DNA of 64,000 bases from Hydractinia symbiolongicarpus (Eukaryota; Cnidaria; Hydrozoa; Anthoathecata; Hydractiniidae), in NCBI RefSeq assembly GCF_029227915.1, contig NC_079885.1:16255001-16319000 (forward strand), in the 5' to 3' direction. The notes below the pieces were generated by a model. It was not told where the DNA came from and did no database searches. It saw nothing but the letters and a program-made list of their open reading frames with translations. This document shows, piece after piece, positions 23,266 to 36,230 of this stretch. Positions within the stretch are counted from its first letter, which is position 1, and every line of letters starts with the position of its first letter. The position numbers and the translations under genes are program-made.

Positions 23266-23715
23266 ACTGACTTTTTCACGTTACATTATTTATCATTACG
23301 ACTGTGACGTATCTTTTTTACGCAATTGCCGCTGAGTAAATCAAGTAAGGGACATGATTAGAAGTTTCTTTCTCTTCAAAACGGCTACAATCTTGGTGCA
23401 ATAAATGCGCCACGTCGCAAATGAATGGATTACGAGCATCAGACAAAGAAAATGGCGATGTACTCACTTTGCTAATTAACTTTGTCATATGAAAATTAAG
23501 TCTGAAAGTACCCTAGATTGCCTTCGTTGGAACTTTTTACCGGAAATCTTAAAGCGCATGGTTGTCGTAATTAATGGATAGCACCTGAAAAGAGCTTTCA
23601 AATGCACCTAAACACGACCTATTTGGGATGATTCAATCAAGAAATATGACCTTTAAAGTTTAAACCATTTTCGATGTAATGTGCTAATAAATCGTAGATA
23701 TCTGCCCGTTTGTTT

Positions 23716-23834
23716 GTCTACGACCATACCACGATAAACACACCTGTTCTCGTCCGATCACGGAAGTTAAACATCGTCGGGCCGGGATAGTACTTGGATG
23801 GAGGACCGCCTGGGAACTCCCGGTGTCGTAGGCT
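23716..23834 (+). rRNA. 5S rRNA: 5S rRNA, copy 42
   Basis: G21A, G56A and G87A. Counterpart of copy 2; duplicated again as copy 45. Confidence 0.97.
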
Positions 23835-24284
23835 ATTGACTTTTTCACGTTACATTATTTATCATTACGACTGTGACGTATCTTTTTTACGCAATAGCCG
23901 CTGAGTAAATCAAGTAAGGGACGTGATTAGAAGTTTCTTTCCCTTCAAAACGGCTACAATCTTGCTGCAATAAATGCGCCACGTCGCAAATGAATGGATA
24001 ACGAGCATCAGACAAAGAAAATGGCGATGTACTCACTTTGCTAATTAACTTTGTCATGTGAAAATTAAGTCTGCAAGTACCCTAGATTGCCTTCGTTGAA
24101 ACTTTTTACCGGAAATCTTAAAGCGCATTATTGTCGTAATTAATGGATAGCGCTTAAAAAGAGCTTTCAAATGCACATAAACACGACCTATTTCCGATCA
24201 CCCAATCAAGAAATATGACCTTTAAAGTTTGAACCATTTTCGATGTAATGTGCTAATAAATCGTAGATATCTGCCCGTATGCTT

Positions 24285-24403
24285 GTCTGAGACCATACCA
24301 CGATGAACACACCTGTTCTCGTCCGATCACGGAAGTTAAGCATCGTCGGGCCGGGATAGTACTTGGATGGAGGACCGCCTGGGAACTCCCGGTGTCGTAG
24401 GCT
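24285..24403 (+). rRNA. 5S rRNA: 5S rRNA, copy 43
   Basis: A5G, C6A (helix I A.G mismatch) and G87A. The near terminator is T4. Counterpart of copy 3; repeated as copy 46. Confidence 0.94.
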
Positions 24404-24409
24404 ACTGAC

Positions 24410-24413
24410 TTTT
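24410..24413 (+). terminator. Shortened T4 terminator after copy 43
   Basis: T4 instead of T5, inherited by duplication with copy 3. Confidence 0.75.
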
Positions 24414-24852
24414 CACGTTACATTATTTATCATTACGACTGTGACGTATCTTTTTTACGCAATAGCCGCTGAGTAAATCAAGTAAGGGACATGATTAGAA
24501 GTTTCTTTCCCTTAAAAACGGCTACAATCTTGGTGCAATAAATGCGCCACGTCGCAAATGAATGGATTACGAGCATCAGACAAAGAAAATGGCGATGTAC
24601 TCACTTTGCTAATTAACTTTGTCATATGAAAATTAAGTCTGAAAGTACCCTAGATTGCCTTCGTTGGAACTTTTTACCGGAAATCTTAAAGCGCATGGTT
24701 GTCGTAATTAATGGATAGCACCTGAAAAGAGCTTTCAAATGCACCTAAACACGACCTATTTGGGATGATTCAGTCAAGAAATATGACCTTTAAATTTTAA
24801 ACCATTTTCGATGTAATGTGCTAATAAATCGTAGATATCTGCCCGTATGTTT

Positions 24853-24971
24853 GTCTGCGACCATACCACGATGAACACACCTGTTCTCGTCCGATCACGG
24901 AAGTTAAGCATCGTCGGGCCGGGATAGTACTTGGATGGAGGACCGCCTGGGAACTCCCGGTGTCGTAGGCT
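24853..24971 (+). rRNA. 5S rRNA: 5S rRNA, copy 44
   Basis: A5G and G87A, identical to copy 41. Its upstream spacer is of the copy 47 type up to AAATTTTAAACC, then switches to the copy 41 type, marking the 1,706-bp duplication junction. Confidence 0.97.
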
Positions 24972-25421
24972 ACTGACTTTTTCACGTTACATTATTTATC
25001 ATTACGACTGTGACGTATCTTTTTTACGCAATTGCCGCTGAGTAAATCAAGTAAGGGACATGATTAGAAGTTTCTTTCTCTTCAAAACGGCTACAATCTT
25101 GGTGCAATAAATGCGCCACGTCGCAAATGAATGGATTACGAGCATCAGACAAAGAAAATGGCGATGTACTCACTTTGCTAATTAACTTTGTCATATGAAA
25201 ATTAAGTCTGAAAGTACCCTAGATTGCCTTCGTTGGAACTTTTTACCGGAAATCTTAAAGCGCATGGTTGTCGTAATTAATGGATAGCACCTGAAAAGAG
25301 CTTTCAAATGCACCTAAACACGACCTATTTGGGATGATTCAATCAAGAAATATGACCTTTAAAGTTTAAACCATTTTCGATGTAATGTGCTAATAAATCG
25401 TAGATATCTGCCCGTTTGTTT

Positions 25422-25540
25422 GTCTACGACCATACCACGATAAACACACCTGTTCTCGTCCGATCACGGAAGTTAAACATCGTCGGGCCGGGATAGTACT
25501 TGGATGGAGGACCGCCTGGGAACTCCCGGTGTCGTAGGCT
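25422..25540 (+). rRNA. 5S rRNA: 5S rRNA, copy 45
   Basis: G21A, G56A and G87A; repeats copy 42. Confidence 0.97.
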
Positions 25541-25990
25541 ATTGACTTTTTCACGTTACATTATTTATCATTACGACTGTGACGTATCTTTTTTACGCAA
25601 TAGCCGCTGAGTAAATCAAGTAAGGGACGTGATTAGAAGTTTCTTTCCCTTCAAAACGGCTACAATCTTGCTGCAATAAATGCGCCACGTCGCAAATGAA
25701 TGGATAACGAGCATCAGACAAAGAAAATGGCGATGTACTCACTTTGCTAATTAACTTTGTCATGTGAAAATTAAGTCTGCAAGTACCCTAGATTGCCTTC
25801 GTTGAAACTTTTTACCGGAAATCTTAAAGCGCATTATTGTCGTAATTAATGGATAGCGCTTAAAAAGAGCTTTCAAATGCACATAAACACGACCTATTTC
25901 CGATCACCCAATCAAGAAATATGACCTTTAAAGTTTGAACCATTTTCGATGTAATGTGCTAATAAATCGTAGATATCTGCCCGTATGCTT

Positions 25991-26109
25991 GTCTGAGACC
26001 ATACCACGATGAACACACCTGTTCTCGTCCGATCACGGAAGTTAAGCATCGTCGGGCCGGGATAGTACTTGGATGGAGGACCGCCTGGGAACTCCCGGTG
26101 TCGTAGGCT
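25991..26109 (+). rRNA. 5S rRNA: 5S rRNA, copy 46
   Basis: A5G, C6A and G87A with a T4 terminator; repeats copy 43. Confidence 0.94.
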
Positions 26110-26115
26110 ACTGAC

Positions 26116-26119
26116 TTTT
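26116..26119 (+). terminator. Shortened T4 terminator after copy 46
   Basis: T4 instead of T5, copied from the unit of copy 43. Confidence 0.75.
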
Positions 26120-26558
26120 CACGTTACATTATTTATCATTACGACTGTGACGTATCTTTTTTACGCAATAGCCGCTGAGTAAATCAAGTAAGGGACATGA
26201 TTAGAAGTTTCTTTCCCTTAAAAACGGCTACAATCTTGGTGCAATAAATGCGCCACGTCGCAAATGAATGGATTACGAGCATCAGACAAAGAAAATGGCG
26301 ATGTACTCACTTTGCTAATTAACTTTGTCATATGAAAATTAAGTCTGAAAGTACCCTAGATTGCCTTCGTTGGAACTTTTTACCGGAAATCTTAAAGCGC
26401 ATGGTTGTCGTAATTAATGGATAGCACCTGAAAAGAGCTTTCAAATGCACCTAAACACGACCTATTTGGGATGATTCAGTCAAGAAATATGACCTTTAAA
26501 TTTTAAACCATTTTCGATGTAATGTGCTAATAAATCGTAGATATCTGCCCGTTTGTTT

Positions 26559-26677
26559 GTCTACGACCATACCACGATAAACACACCTGTTCTCGTCCGA
26601 TCACGGAAGTTAAAAATCGTCGGGCCGGGATAGTACTTGGATGGAGGACCGCCTGGGAACTCCCGGTGTCGTAGGCT
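26559..26677 (+). rRNA. 5S rRNA: 5S rRNA, copy 47
   Basis: G21A, G56A, C57A and G87A. Counterpart of copy 4 at 24,440 bp. The helix II end pair is A.A. Confidence 0.94.
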
Positions 26678-27127
26678 ATTGACTTTTTCACGTTACATTA
26701 TTTATCATTACGACTGTGACGTATCTTTTTTACGCAATAGCTGCTGAGTAAATCAAGTAAGGGACGTGATTAGAAGTTTCTTTCCCTTCAAAACGGCTAC
26801 AATCTTGCTGCAATAAATGCGCCACGTCGCAAATGAATGGATAACGAGCATCAGACAAAGAAAATGGCGATGTACTCACTTTGCTAATTAACTTTGTCAT
26901 GTGAAAATTAAGTCTGCAAGTACCCTAGATTGCCTTCGTTGAAACTTTTTACCGGAAATCTTAAAGCGCATGATTGTCGTAATTAATAGATAGCGCCTGA
27001 AAAGAGCTTTCAAATGCATATAAACACGACCTATTTTGGATGATTCAGTCAAGAAATATGACCTTTAAAGTTTAAACCATTTTCGATGTAATGTGCTAAT
27101 AAATCGTAGATATCTTCCCGTATGCTT

Positions 27128-27246
27128 GTCTACGACCATACCACGATGAACACACCTGTTCTCGTCCGATCACGGAAGTTAAGCATCGTCGGGCCGGGAT
27201 AGTACTTAGATGGAGGACCGCCTGGGAACTCCCGGTGTCGTAGGCT
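27128..27246 (+). rRNA. 5S rRNA: 5S rRNA, copy 48
   Basis: G81A and G87A; counterpart of copy 5. Confidence 0.97.
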
Positions 27247-27665
27247 ATTGACTTTTTCACGTTACATTATTTATCATTACGACTGTGACGTATGTTTTTT
27301 ACGCAATAGCCGCTGAGTAAATCAAGTAAGGGACATGATTAGAATTTTCTTTCCCTTCAAAACGGCTACAATCTTGCTGCAATAAATGCGCCACGTCGCA
27401 AATGAATGGATTAGGAGCGTCAGACAAAAAAAATAGCGATGTACTTACTTTGCTAACTAACTTTGTCATATGAAAATTAAGTCTGCAAGTACCCTAGATT
27501 GCCTTCGTTGGAACTTTTTACCGGAAATCTTAAAGCGCATTATTGTCGTAATTAATGGATAGCGCTTAAAAAGAGCTTTCAAATGCACATAAACACGACC
27601 TATTTCCGATCACCCAGTCAAGAAATATGACCTTTAAAGTTTGAACCATTTTCGATGTAATGTGC

Positions 27666-27673
27666 TTATAAAT
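27666..27673 (+). promoter_or_regulatory. Improved TATA-like element of copy 49
   Basis: TTATAAAT, inherited from the same ancestral unit as copy 6. Confidence 0.5.
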
Positions 27674-27696
27674 CGTAGATATCTGCTCGTATGCTT

Positions 27697-27815
27697 GTCT
27701 GCGACCATACCACGATGAACACACCTGTTCTCGTCCGATCACGGAAGTTAAGCATCGTCGGGCCGGGATAGTACTTGGATGGAGGACCGCCTGGGAACTC
27801 CCGGTGTCGTAGTCT
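27697..27815 (+). rRNA. 5S rRNA: 5S rRNA, copy 49
   Basis: A5G, G87A and G117T, with the TTATAAAT -30 element. First gene of the 12.5-kb block; copy 71 is its twin exactly 12,518 bp away. Confidence 0.97.
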
Positions 27816-28265
27816 ATTGACTTTTTCACGTTACATTATTTATTATTACGACTGTGACGTATCTTTTTTACGCAATAGCCGCTGAGTAAATCAAGTAAGG
27901 GACGTGATTATAAGTTTCTTTCCCTTCAAAACGGCTACAATCTGGCTGCAATAAATGCGCCACGTCGCAAATGAATGGATTACGAGCGTCAGACAAAGAA
28001 AATGGCGATGTAGTTAATTTGCTAATTAACTTTGTCATATGAAAATTAAGTCTGCAAGTACCCTAGATTGCCTTCGTTGGAACTTTTTACCGGAAATCTT
28101 AAAGCGCATTATTGTCGTAATTAATGGATAGCGCTTGAAAAGAGCTTTCAAATGCACATAAACACGACCTATTTCCGATCACCAAGTCAAGAAATATGAC
28201 CTTTAAAGTTTGAACCATTTTCGATGTAATGTGCTAATGAATCGTAGATATCTGCCCGTATGCTT

Positions 28266-28384
28266 GTCTGCGACCATACCACGATGAACACACCTGTTCT
28301 CATCCGATCACGGAAGTTAAGCATCGTCGGGCCGGGATAGTACTTGGATGGAGGACCGCCTGGGAACTCCCGGTGTCGTAGGCT
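28266..28384 (+). rRNA. 5S rRNA: 5S rRNA, copy 50
   Basis: A5G, G37A (loop C) and G87A. Counterpart of copies 7 and 72. Confidence 0.96.
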
Positions 28385-28834
28385 ATTGACTTTTTCACGT
28401 TACATTATTTATCATTACGACTGTGACGTATCTTTTTTACGCAATAGCCGCTGAGTAAATCAAGTAAGGGACATGATTAGAAGTTTCTTTCCCTTCAAAA
28501 CGGCTACAATCTTGCTGCAATAAATGCGCCACGTCGCAAATGAATGGATTACGAGCATCAGACAAAGAAAATGGCGATGTACTCACTTTGCTAATTAACT
28601 TTGTCATATGAAAATTAAGTCTGAAAGTACCCTAGATTGCCTTCGTTGGAACTTTTTACCGGAAATCTTAAAGCGCATGGTTGTCGTAATTAATGGATAG
28701 CACCTGAAAAGAGCTTTCAAATGCACCTAAACACGACCTATTTGGGATGATTCAGTCAAGAAATATGACCTTTAAAGTTTAAACCATTTTCGATGTAATG
28801 TGCTAATAAATCGTAGATATCTGCCCGTTTGTTT

Positions 28835-28953
28835 GTCTACGACCATACCACGATAAACACACCTGTTCTCGTCCGATCACGGAAGTTAAGCATCGTCGGG
28901 CCGGGATAGTACTTGGATGGAGGACCGCCTGGGAACTCCCGGTGTCGTAGTCT
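28835..28953 (+). rRNA. 5S rRNA: 5S rRNA, copy 51
   Basis: G21A, G87A and G117T; counterpart of copies 8 and 73. Confidence 0.97.
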
Positions 28954-29403
28954 ATTGACTTTTTCACGTTACATTATTTATCATTACGACTGTGCCGTAT
29001 CTTTTTTACGTAATAGCCGCTGAGTAAATCAAGTAAGGGACGTGATTATAAGTTTCTTTCCCTTCAAAACGGCTACAATCTGGCTGCAATAAATGCGCCA
29101 CGTCGCAAATGAATGGATTACGAGCGTCAGACAAAGAAAATGGCGATGTAGTTAATTTGCTAATTAACTTTGTCATATGAAAATTAAGTCTGCAAGTACC
29201 CTAGTTTGCTTTCGTTGGAACTTTTTACCGGAAATCTTAAAGCGCATTATTGTCGTAATTAATGGATAGCGCCTGAAAAGAGCTTTCAAATGCACATAAA
29301 CACGACCTATTTGGGATGATTCAGTCAAGAAATATGACCTTTAAAGTTTAAACCATTTTCGATGTAATGTGCTAATAAATCGTAGATATCTGCCCGTTTG
29401 TTT

Positions 29404-29522
29404 GTCTACGACCATACCACGATGAACACACCTGTTCTCGTCCGATCACGGAAGTTAAGCATCGTCGGGCCGGGATAGTACTTGGATGTTGAACCGCCTG
29501 GGAACTCCCGGTGTCGTAGTCT
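29404..29522 (+). rRNA. 5S rRNA: 5S rRNA, copy 52
   Basis: G86T, G87T, G89A and G117T. The closing pair of the helix IV loop is lost. Twin of copies 74 and 76. Confidence 0.95.
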
Positions 29523-29972
29523 ATTGACTTTTTCACGTTACATTATTTATCATTACGACTGTGACGTATCTTTTTTACGCAATAGCCGCTGAGTAAATCA
29601 AGTAAGGGACGTGATTATAAGTTTCTTTCCCTTCAAAACGGCTACAATCTGGCTGCAATAAATGCGCCACGGTGCAAATGAATGGATTACGAGCATCAGA
29701 CAAAGAAAATGGCGATGTAGTTGCTTTGCTAATTAACTTTGTCATATGAAAATTAAGTCTACAAGTACCCTAGATTGCCTTCGTTGGAACTTTTTACCGG
29801 AAATCTTAAAGCGCATGGTTGTCGTAATTAATGGATAGCGCCTGAAAAGAGCTTTCAAATGCACATAAACACAACCTATTTGGGATGATTCAGTCAAGAA
29901 ATATAACCTTTAAAGTTTAAACCATTTTCGATGTAATGTGCTAATAAATCGTAGATATCTGCCCGTTTGTTT

Positions 29973-30091
29973 GTCTACGACCATACCACGATGAACCCAC
30001 CTGTTCTCGTCCGATCACGGAAGTTAAGCATCGTCGGGCCGGGATAGTACTTGGATGTTGAACCGCCTGGGAACTCCCGGTGTCGTAGTCT
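29973..30091 (+). rRNA. 5S rRNA: 5S rRNA, copy 53
   Basis: A25C, G86T, G87T, G89A and G117T; same as copies 10 and 77. Confidence 0.95.
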
Positions 30092-30541
30092 ATTGACTTT
30101 TTCACGTTACATTATTTATCATTACGACTGTGACGTATCTTTTTTACGCAATAGCCGCTGAGTAAATCAAGTAAGGGACGTGATTATAAGTTTCTTTTCC
30201 TTCAAAACGGCTACAATCTGGCTGCAATAAATGCGCCACGTCGCAAATGAATGGATTACGAGCATCAGACAAAGAAAATGGCGATGTAGTTGCTTTGCTA
30301 ATTAACTTTGTCATATGAAAATTAAGTCTACAAGTACCCTAGATTGCCTTCGTTGGAACTTTTTACCGGAAATCTTAAAGCGCATGGTTGTCGTAATTAA
30401 TGGATAGCGCCTGAAAAGAGCTTTCAAATGCACATAAACACGACCTATTTGGGATGATTCAGTCAAGAAATATGACCTTTAAAGTTTAAACCATTTTCGA
30501 TGTAATGTGCTAATAAATCGTAGATATCTGCCCGTTTGTTT

Positions 30542-30660
30542 GTCTACGACCATACCACGATGAACCCACCTGTTCTCGTCCGATCACGGAAGTTAAGCAT
30601 CGTCGGGCCGGGATAGTACTTGGATGGGGAACCGCCTGGGAACTCCCGGTGTCGTAATCT
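30542..30660 (+). rRNA. 5S rRNA: 5S rRNA, copy 54
   Basis: A25C, G89A, G116A and G117T. The last two leave two neighbouring mismatches (2-117 and 3-116) in helix I, so only the outermost pair remains beyond them. Same as copy 78. Confidence 0.92.
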
Positions 30661-31110
30661 ATTGACTTTTTCACGTTACATTATTTATCATTACGACTGT
30701 GACGTATCTTTTTTACGCAATAGCCGCTGAGTAAATCAAGTAAGGGACGTGATTATAAGTTTCTTTCCCTTCAAAACGGCTACAATCTGGCTGCAATAAA
30801 TGCGCCACGTCGCAAATGAATGGATTACGAGCATCAGACAAAGAAAATGGCGATGTAGTTGCTTTGCTAATTAACTTTGTCATATGAAAATTAAGTCTAC
30901 AAGTACCCTAGATTGCCTTCGTTGGAACTTTTTACCGGAAATCTTAAAGCGCATGGTTGTCGTAATTAATGGATAGCGCCTGAAAAGAGCTTTCAAATGC
31001 ACATAAACACGACCTATTTGGGATGATTCAGTCAAGAAATATGACCTTTAAAGTTTAAACCATTTTCGATGTAATGTGCTAATAAATCGTAGATATCTGC
31101 CCGTTTGTTT

Positions 31111-31229
31111 GTCTACGACCATACCACGATGAACCCACCTGTTCTCGTGCGATCACGGAAGTTAAGCATCGTCGGGCCGGGATAGTACTTGGATGGGGAA
31201 CCGCCTGGGAACTCCCGGTGTCGTAGTCT
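31111..31229 (+). rRNA. 5S rRNA: 5S rRNA, copy 55
   Basis: A25C, C39G, G89A and G117T; same as copies 12 and 79. Confidence 0.97.
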
Positions 31230-31678
31230 ATTGACTTTTTCACGTTGCATTATTTATCATTACGACTGTGACGTATCTTTTTTACGCAATAGCCGCTGAG
31301 TAAATCAAGTAAGGGACGTGATTATAAGTTTCTTTCCCTTCAAAAAGGCTACAATCTGGCTGCAATAAATGCGCCAAGTCGCAAATGAATGGATTACGAG
31401 CGTCAGACAAAGAAAATGGCGATGTAGTTAATTTGCTAATTAACTTTGTCATATGAAAATTAAGTCTGCAAGTACCCTAGATTGCCTTCGTTGGAACTTT
31501 TACCGGAAATCTTAAAGCGCATTATTGTCGTAAAGAATCGATAGCGCTTAAAAAGAGCTGTCAAATGCACATAAACACGACCTATTTCGGATGATCCAGT
31601 CAAGAAATATGACCTTTAAAGTTTGAACCATTTTCGATGTAATGTGCTAATAAATCGTAGATATCTGCCCGTTTGTTT

Positions 31679-31797
31679 GTCTACGACCATACCACGATGA
31701 ACACACCTGTTCTCGTCCGATCACGGAAGTTAAGCATCGTCGGGCCGGGATAGTACTTGGATGGGGGACCGCCTGGGAACTCCCGGTGTCGTAGTCT
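31679..31797 (+). rRNA. 5S rRNA: 5S rRNA, copy 56
   Basis: G117T only, in a 568-bp unit as for copies 13 and 80. Confidence 0.97.
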
Positions 31798-32247
31798 ATT
31801 GACTTTTTCACGTTACATTATTTATCATTACGACTGTGACGTATCTTTTTTACGCAATAGCCGCTGAGTAAATCAAGTAAGGGACGTGATTATAAGTTTC
31901 TTTCTCTTCAAAACGGCTACAATCTGGCTGCAATAAATGCGCCACGTCGCAAATGAATGGATTACGAGCATCAGACAAAGAAAATGGCGATGTAGATGCT
32001 TTGCTAATTAACTTTGTCATATGAAAATTAAGTCTACAAGTACCCTAGATTGCCTTCGTTGGAACTTTTTACCGGAAATCTTAAAGCGCATGGTTGTCGT
32101 AATTAATGGATAGCGCCTGAAAAGAGCTTTCAAATGCACATGAACACGACCTATTTGGGATGATTCAGTCAAGAAATATGACCTTTAAATTTTAAACCAT
32201 TTTCGATGTAATGTGCTAATAAATCGTAGATATCAGCCCGTTTGTTT

Positions 32248-32366
32248 GTCTACGACCATACCACGATGAACACACCTGTTCTCGTCCGATCACGGAAGTT
32301 AAGCATCGTCGGGCCGGGATAGTACTTGGATGGGGGACCGCCTGGGAACTCCCGGTGTCGTAGTCT
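32248..32366 (+). rRNA. 5S rRNA: 5S rRNA, copy 57
   Basis: G117T only. The upstream flank has TATCAGCCCG, shared only with copy 81. Confidence 0.97.
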
Positions 32367-32816
32367 ATTGACTTTTTCACGTTACATTATTTATCATTAC
32401 GACTGTGACATATCTTTTTTACGCAATAGCCGCTGAGTAAATCAAGTAAGGGACGTGATTATAAGTTTCTTTCCCTTCAAAAAGGCTACAATCTGGCTGC
32501 AATAAATGCGCCACGTCGCAAATGAATGGATTACGAGCGTCAGACAAAGAAAATGGCGATGTAGTTAATTTGCTAATTAACTTTGTCATATGAAAATTAA
32601 GTCTGCAAGTACCCTAGATTGCCTTCGTTGGAACTTTTTACCGGAAATTTTAAAGCGCATTATTGTCGTAATTAATGGATAGCGCCTGAAAAGAGCTTTC
32701 AAATGCACATAAACACGACCTATTTGGGATGATTCAGTCAAGAAATATGACCTTTAAAGTTTAAACCATTTTCGATGTAATGTGCTAATAAATCGTAGAT
32801 ATCTGCCCGTTTGTTT

Positions 32817-32935
32817 GTCTACGACCATACCACGATGAACCCACCTGTTCTCGTCCGATCACGGAAGTTAAGCATCGTCGGGCCGGGATAGTACCTGGAT
32901 GGGGAACCGCCTGGAAACTCCCGGTGTCGTAGGCT
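32817..32935 (+). rRNA. 5S rRNA: 5S rRNA, copy 58
   Basis: A25C, T79C, G89A and G99A. This unit has no counterpart in the second 12.5-kb block, where it was deleted. Confidence 0.96.
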
Positions 32936-33385
32936 ATTGACTTTTTCACGTTACATTCTTTATCATTACGACTGTGACGTATCTTTTTCACGCAATAGCC
33001 GCTGAGTAAATCAAGTAAATGACATGATTAGAAGTTGATTTCCCTTCAAAAAGGCTACAATCGTGCTGCAATAAATGCGCCACGTCGCAAATGAATGGAT
33101 TACGAGCATCAGACAAAGAAAATTGCGATGTAGTTAATTTGCTAATTAACTTTGTCATATGAAAATTAAGTCTGCAAGTACCCTAGATTGCCTTCGTTGG
33201 AACTTTTTACCGGAAATTTTAAAGCGCATTATTGTCGTAATTAATGGATAGCGCCTGAAAAGAGCTTTCAAATGCACATAAACACGACCTATTTGGGATG
33301 ATTCAGTCAAGAAATATGACCTTTAAAGTTTAAACCATTTTCGATGTAATGTGCTAATAAATCGTAGATATCTGCCCGTTTGTTT

Positions 33386-33504
33386 GTCTACGACCATACC
33401 ACGATGAACCCACCTGTTCTCGTCCGATCACGGAAGTTAAGCATCGTCGGGCCGGGATAGTACCTGGATGGGGAACCGGCTGGGAACTCCCGGTGTCGTA
33501 GGCT
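33386..33504 (+). rRNA. 5S rRNA: 5S rRNA, copy 59
   Basis: A25C, T79C, G89A and C94G (C box, helix IV). Same as copy 82. Confidence 0.96.
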
Positions 33505-33954
33505 ATTGACTTTTTCACGTTACATTCTTTATCATTACGACTGTGACGTATCTTTTTCACGCAATAGCCGCTGAGTAAATCAAGTAAGGGACATGATTAG
33601 AGGTTGATTTCCCTTCAAAAAGGCTACAATCGTGCTGCAATAAATGCGCCACGTCGCAAATGAATGGATTACGAGCATCAGACAAAGAAAATTGCGATGT
33701 ACTTACTTTGCTAATTAACTTTGTCATATGAAAATTAAGTCCGCAAGTACCCTAGATTGCCTTCGTTGGAACTTTTTACCGGAAATCTTAAAGCGCATGG
33801 TTGTCGTAATTAATGGATAGCGCCTGAAAAGAGCTTTCAAATGCACATGAACACGACCTATTTGGGATGATTCAGTCAAGAAATATGACCTTTAAATTTT
33901 AAACCATTTTCGATGTAATGTGCTAATAAATCGTAGATATCTGCCCGTTTGTTT

Positions 33955-34073
33955 GTCTACGACCATACCACGATGAACACACCTGTTCTCGTCCGATCAC
34001 GGAAGTTAAGCATCGTCGGGCCGGGATAGTACTTGGATGGGGGACCGCCTGGGAACTCCCGGTGTCGTAGTCT
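33955..34073 (+). rRNA. 5S rRNA: 5S rRNA, copy 60
   Basis: G117T only; counterpart of copy 83. Confidence 0.97.
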
Positions 34074-34523
34074 ATTGACTTTTTCACGTTACATTATTTA
34101 TCATTACGACTGTGACATATCTTTTTTACGCAATAGCCGCTGAGTAAATCAAGTAAGGGACGTGATTATAAGTTTCTTTCCCTTCAAAAAGGCTACAATC
34201 TGGCTGCAATAAATGCGCCACGTCGCAAATGAATGGATTACGAGCGTCAGACAAAGAAAATGGCGATGTAGTTAATTTGCTAATTAACTTTGTCATATGA
34301 AAATTAAGTCTGCAAGTACCCTAGATTGCCTTCGTTGGAACTTTTTACCGGAAATTTTAAAGCGCATTATTGTCGTAATTAATGGATAGCGCCTGAAAAG
34401 AGCTTTCAAATGCACATAAACACGACCTATTTGGGATGATTCAGTCAAGAAATATGACCTTTAAAGTTTAAACCATTTTCGATGTAATGTGCTAATAAAT
34501 CGTAGATATCTGCCCGTTTGTTT

Positions 34524-34642
34524 GTCTACGACCATACCACGATGAACCCACCTGTTCTCGTCCGATCACGGAAGTTAAGCATCGTCGGGCCGGGATAGTA
34601 CCTGGATGGGGAACCGCCTGGGAACTCCCGGTGTCGTAGGCT
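34524..34642 (+). rRNA. 5S rRNA: 5S rRNA, copy 61
   Basis: A25C, T79C and G89A. First of three consecutive identical genes (61 to 63), an in-place expansion of one unit. Confidence 0.97.
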
Positions 34643-35092
34643 ATTGACTTTTTCACGTTACATTCTTTATCATTACGACTGTGACGTATCTTTTTCACGC
34701 AATAGCCGCTGAGTAAATCAAGTAAATGACATGATTAGAAGTTGATTTCCCTTCAAAAAGGCTACAATCGTGCTGCAATAAATGCGCCACGTCGCAAATG
34801 AATGGATTACGAGCATCAGACAAAGAAAATTGCGATGTAGTTAATTTGCTAATTAACTTTGTCATATGAAAATTAAGTCTGCAAGTACCCTAGATTGCCT
34901 TCGTTGGAACTTTTTACCGGAAATTTTAAAGCGCATTATTGTCGTAATTAATGGATAGCGCCTGAAAAGAGCTTTCAAATGCACATAAACACGACCTATT
35001 TGGGATGATTCAGTCAAGAAATATGACCTTTAAAGTTTAAACCATTTTCGATGTAATGTGCTAATAAATCGTAGATATCTGCCCGTTTGTTT

Positions 35093-35211
35093 GTCTACGA
35101 CCATACCACGATGAACCCACCTGTTCTCGTCCGATCACGGAAGTTAAGCATCGTCGGGCCGGGATAGTACCTGGATGGGGAACCGCCTGGGAACTCCCGG
35201 TGTCGTAGGCT
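35093..35211 (+). rRNA. 5S rRNA: 5S rRNA, copy 62
   Basis: A25C, T79C and G89A; middle of the 61-63 run. Confidence 0.97.
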
Positions 35212-35661
35212 ATTGACTTTTTCACGTTACATTCTTTATCATTACGACTGTGACGTATCTTTTTCACGCAATAGCCGCTGAGTAAATCAAGTAAATGACA
35301 TGATTAGAAGTTGATTTCCCTTCAAAAAGGCTACAATCGTGCTGCAATAAATGCGCCACGTCGCAAATGAATGGATTACGAGCATCAGACAAAGAAAATT
35401 GCGATGTAGTTAATTTGCTAATTAACTTTGTCATATGAAAATTAAGTCTGCAAGTACCCTAGATTGCCTTCGTTGGAACTTTTTACCGGAAATTTTAAAG
35501 CGCATTATTGTCGTAATTAATGGATAGCGCCTGAAAAGAGCTTTCAAATGCACATAAACACGACCTATTTGGGATGATTCAGTCAAGAAATATGACCTTT
35601 AAAGTTTAAACCATTTTCGATGTAATGTGCTAATAAATCGTAGATATCTGCCCGTTTGTTT

Positions 35662-35780
35662 GTCTACGACCATACCACGATGAACCCACCTGTTCTCGTC
35701 CGATCACGGAAGTTAAGCATCGTCGGGCCGGGATAGTACCTGGATGGGGAACCGCCTGGGAACTCCCGGTGTCGTAGGCT
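35662..35780 (+). rRNA. 5S rRNA: 5S rRNA, copy 63
   Basis: A25C, T79C and G89A; last of the 61-63 run, followed by the spacer type that precedes copies 24 and 64. Confidence 0.97.
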
Positions 35781-36230
35781 ATTGACTTTTTCACGTTACA
35801 TTCTTTATCATTACGACTGTGACGTATCTTTTTCACGCAATAGCCGCTGAGTAAATCAAGTAAGGGACATGATTAGAGGTTGATTTTCCTTCAAAAAGGC
35901 TACAATCGTGCTGCAATAAATGCGCCACGTCGCAAATGAATGGATTACGAGCATCAGACAAAGAAAATTGCGATGTACTTACTTTGCTAATTAACTTTGT
36001 CATATGAAAATTAAGTCCGCAAGTACCCTAGATTGCCTTCGTTGGAACTTTTTACCGGAAATCTTAAAGCGCATTATTGTCGTAAGGAATCGATAGCGCT
36101 TGAAAAGAGCTTTCAAATGCACATAAACACGACCTATTTCGGATAATCTAGTCAGGAAATATGACCTTTAAAGTTTAAACCATTTTCGATGTAATGTGCT
36201 AATAAATCGTAGATATCTGCCCGTTTGTTA

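Larger units (their letters stand above)
23147..26558 (+). repeat. 1,706-bp trimer in two tandem copies (copies 41-43, 44-46)
   Basis: Offset between matching genes is exactly 1,706. The T4 terminator and C6A occur in both copies. The crossover lies between 24,793 and 24,846. Confidence 0.9.
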
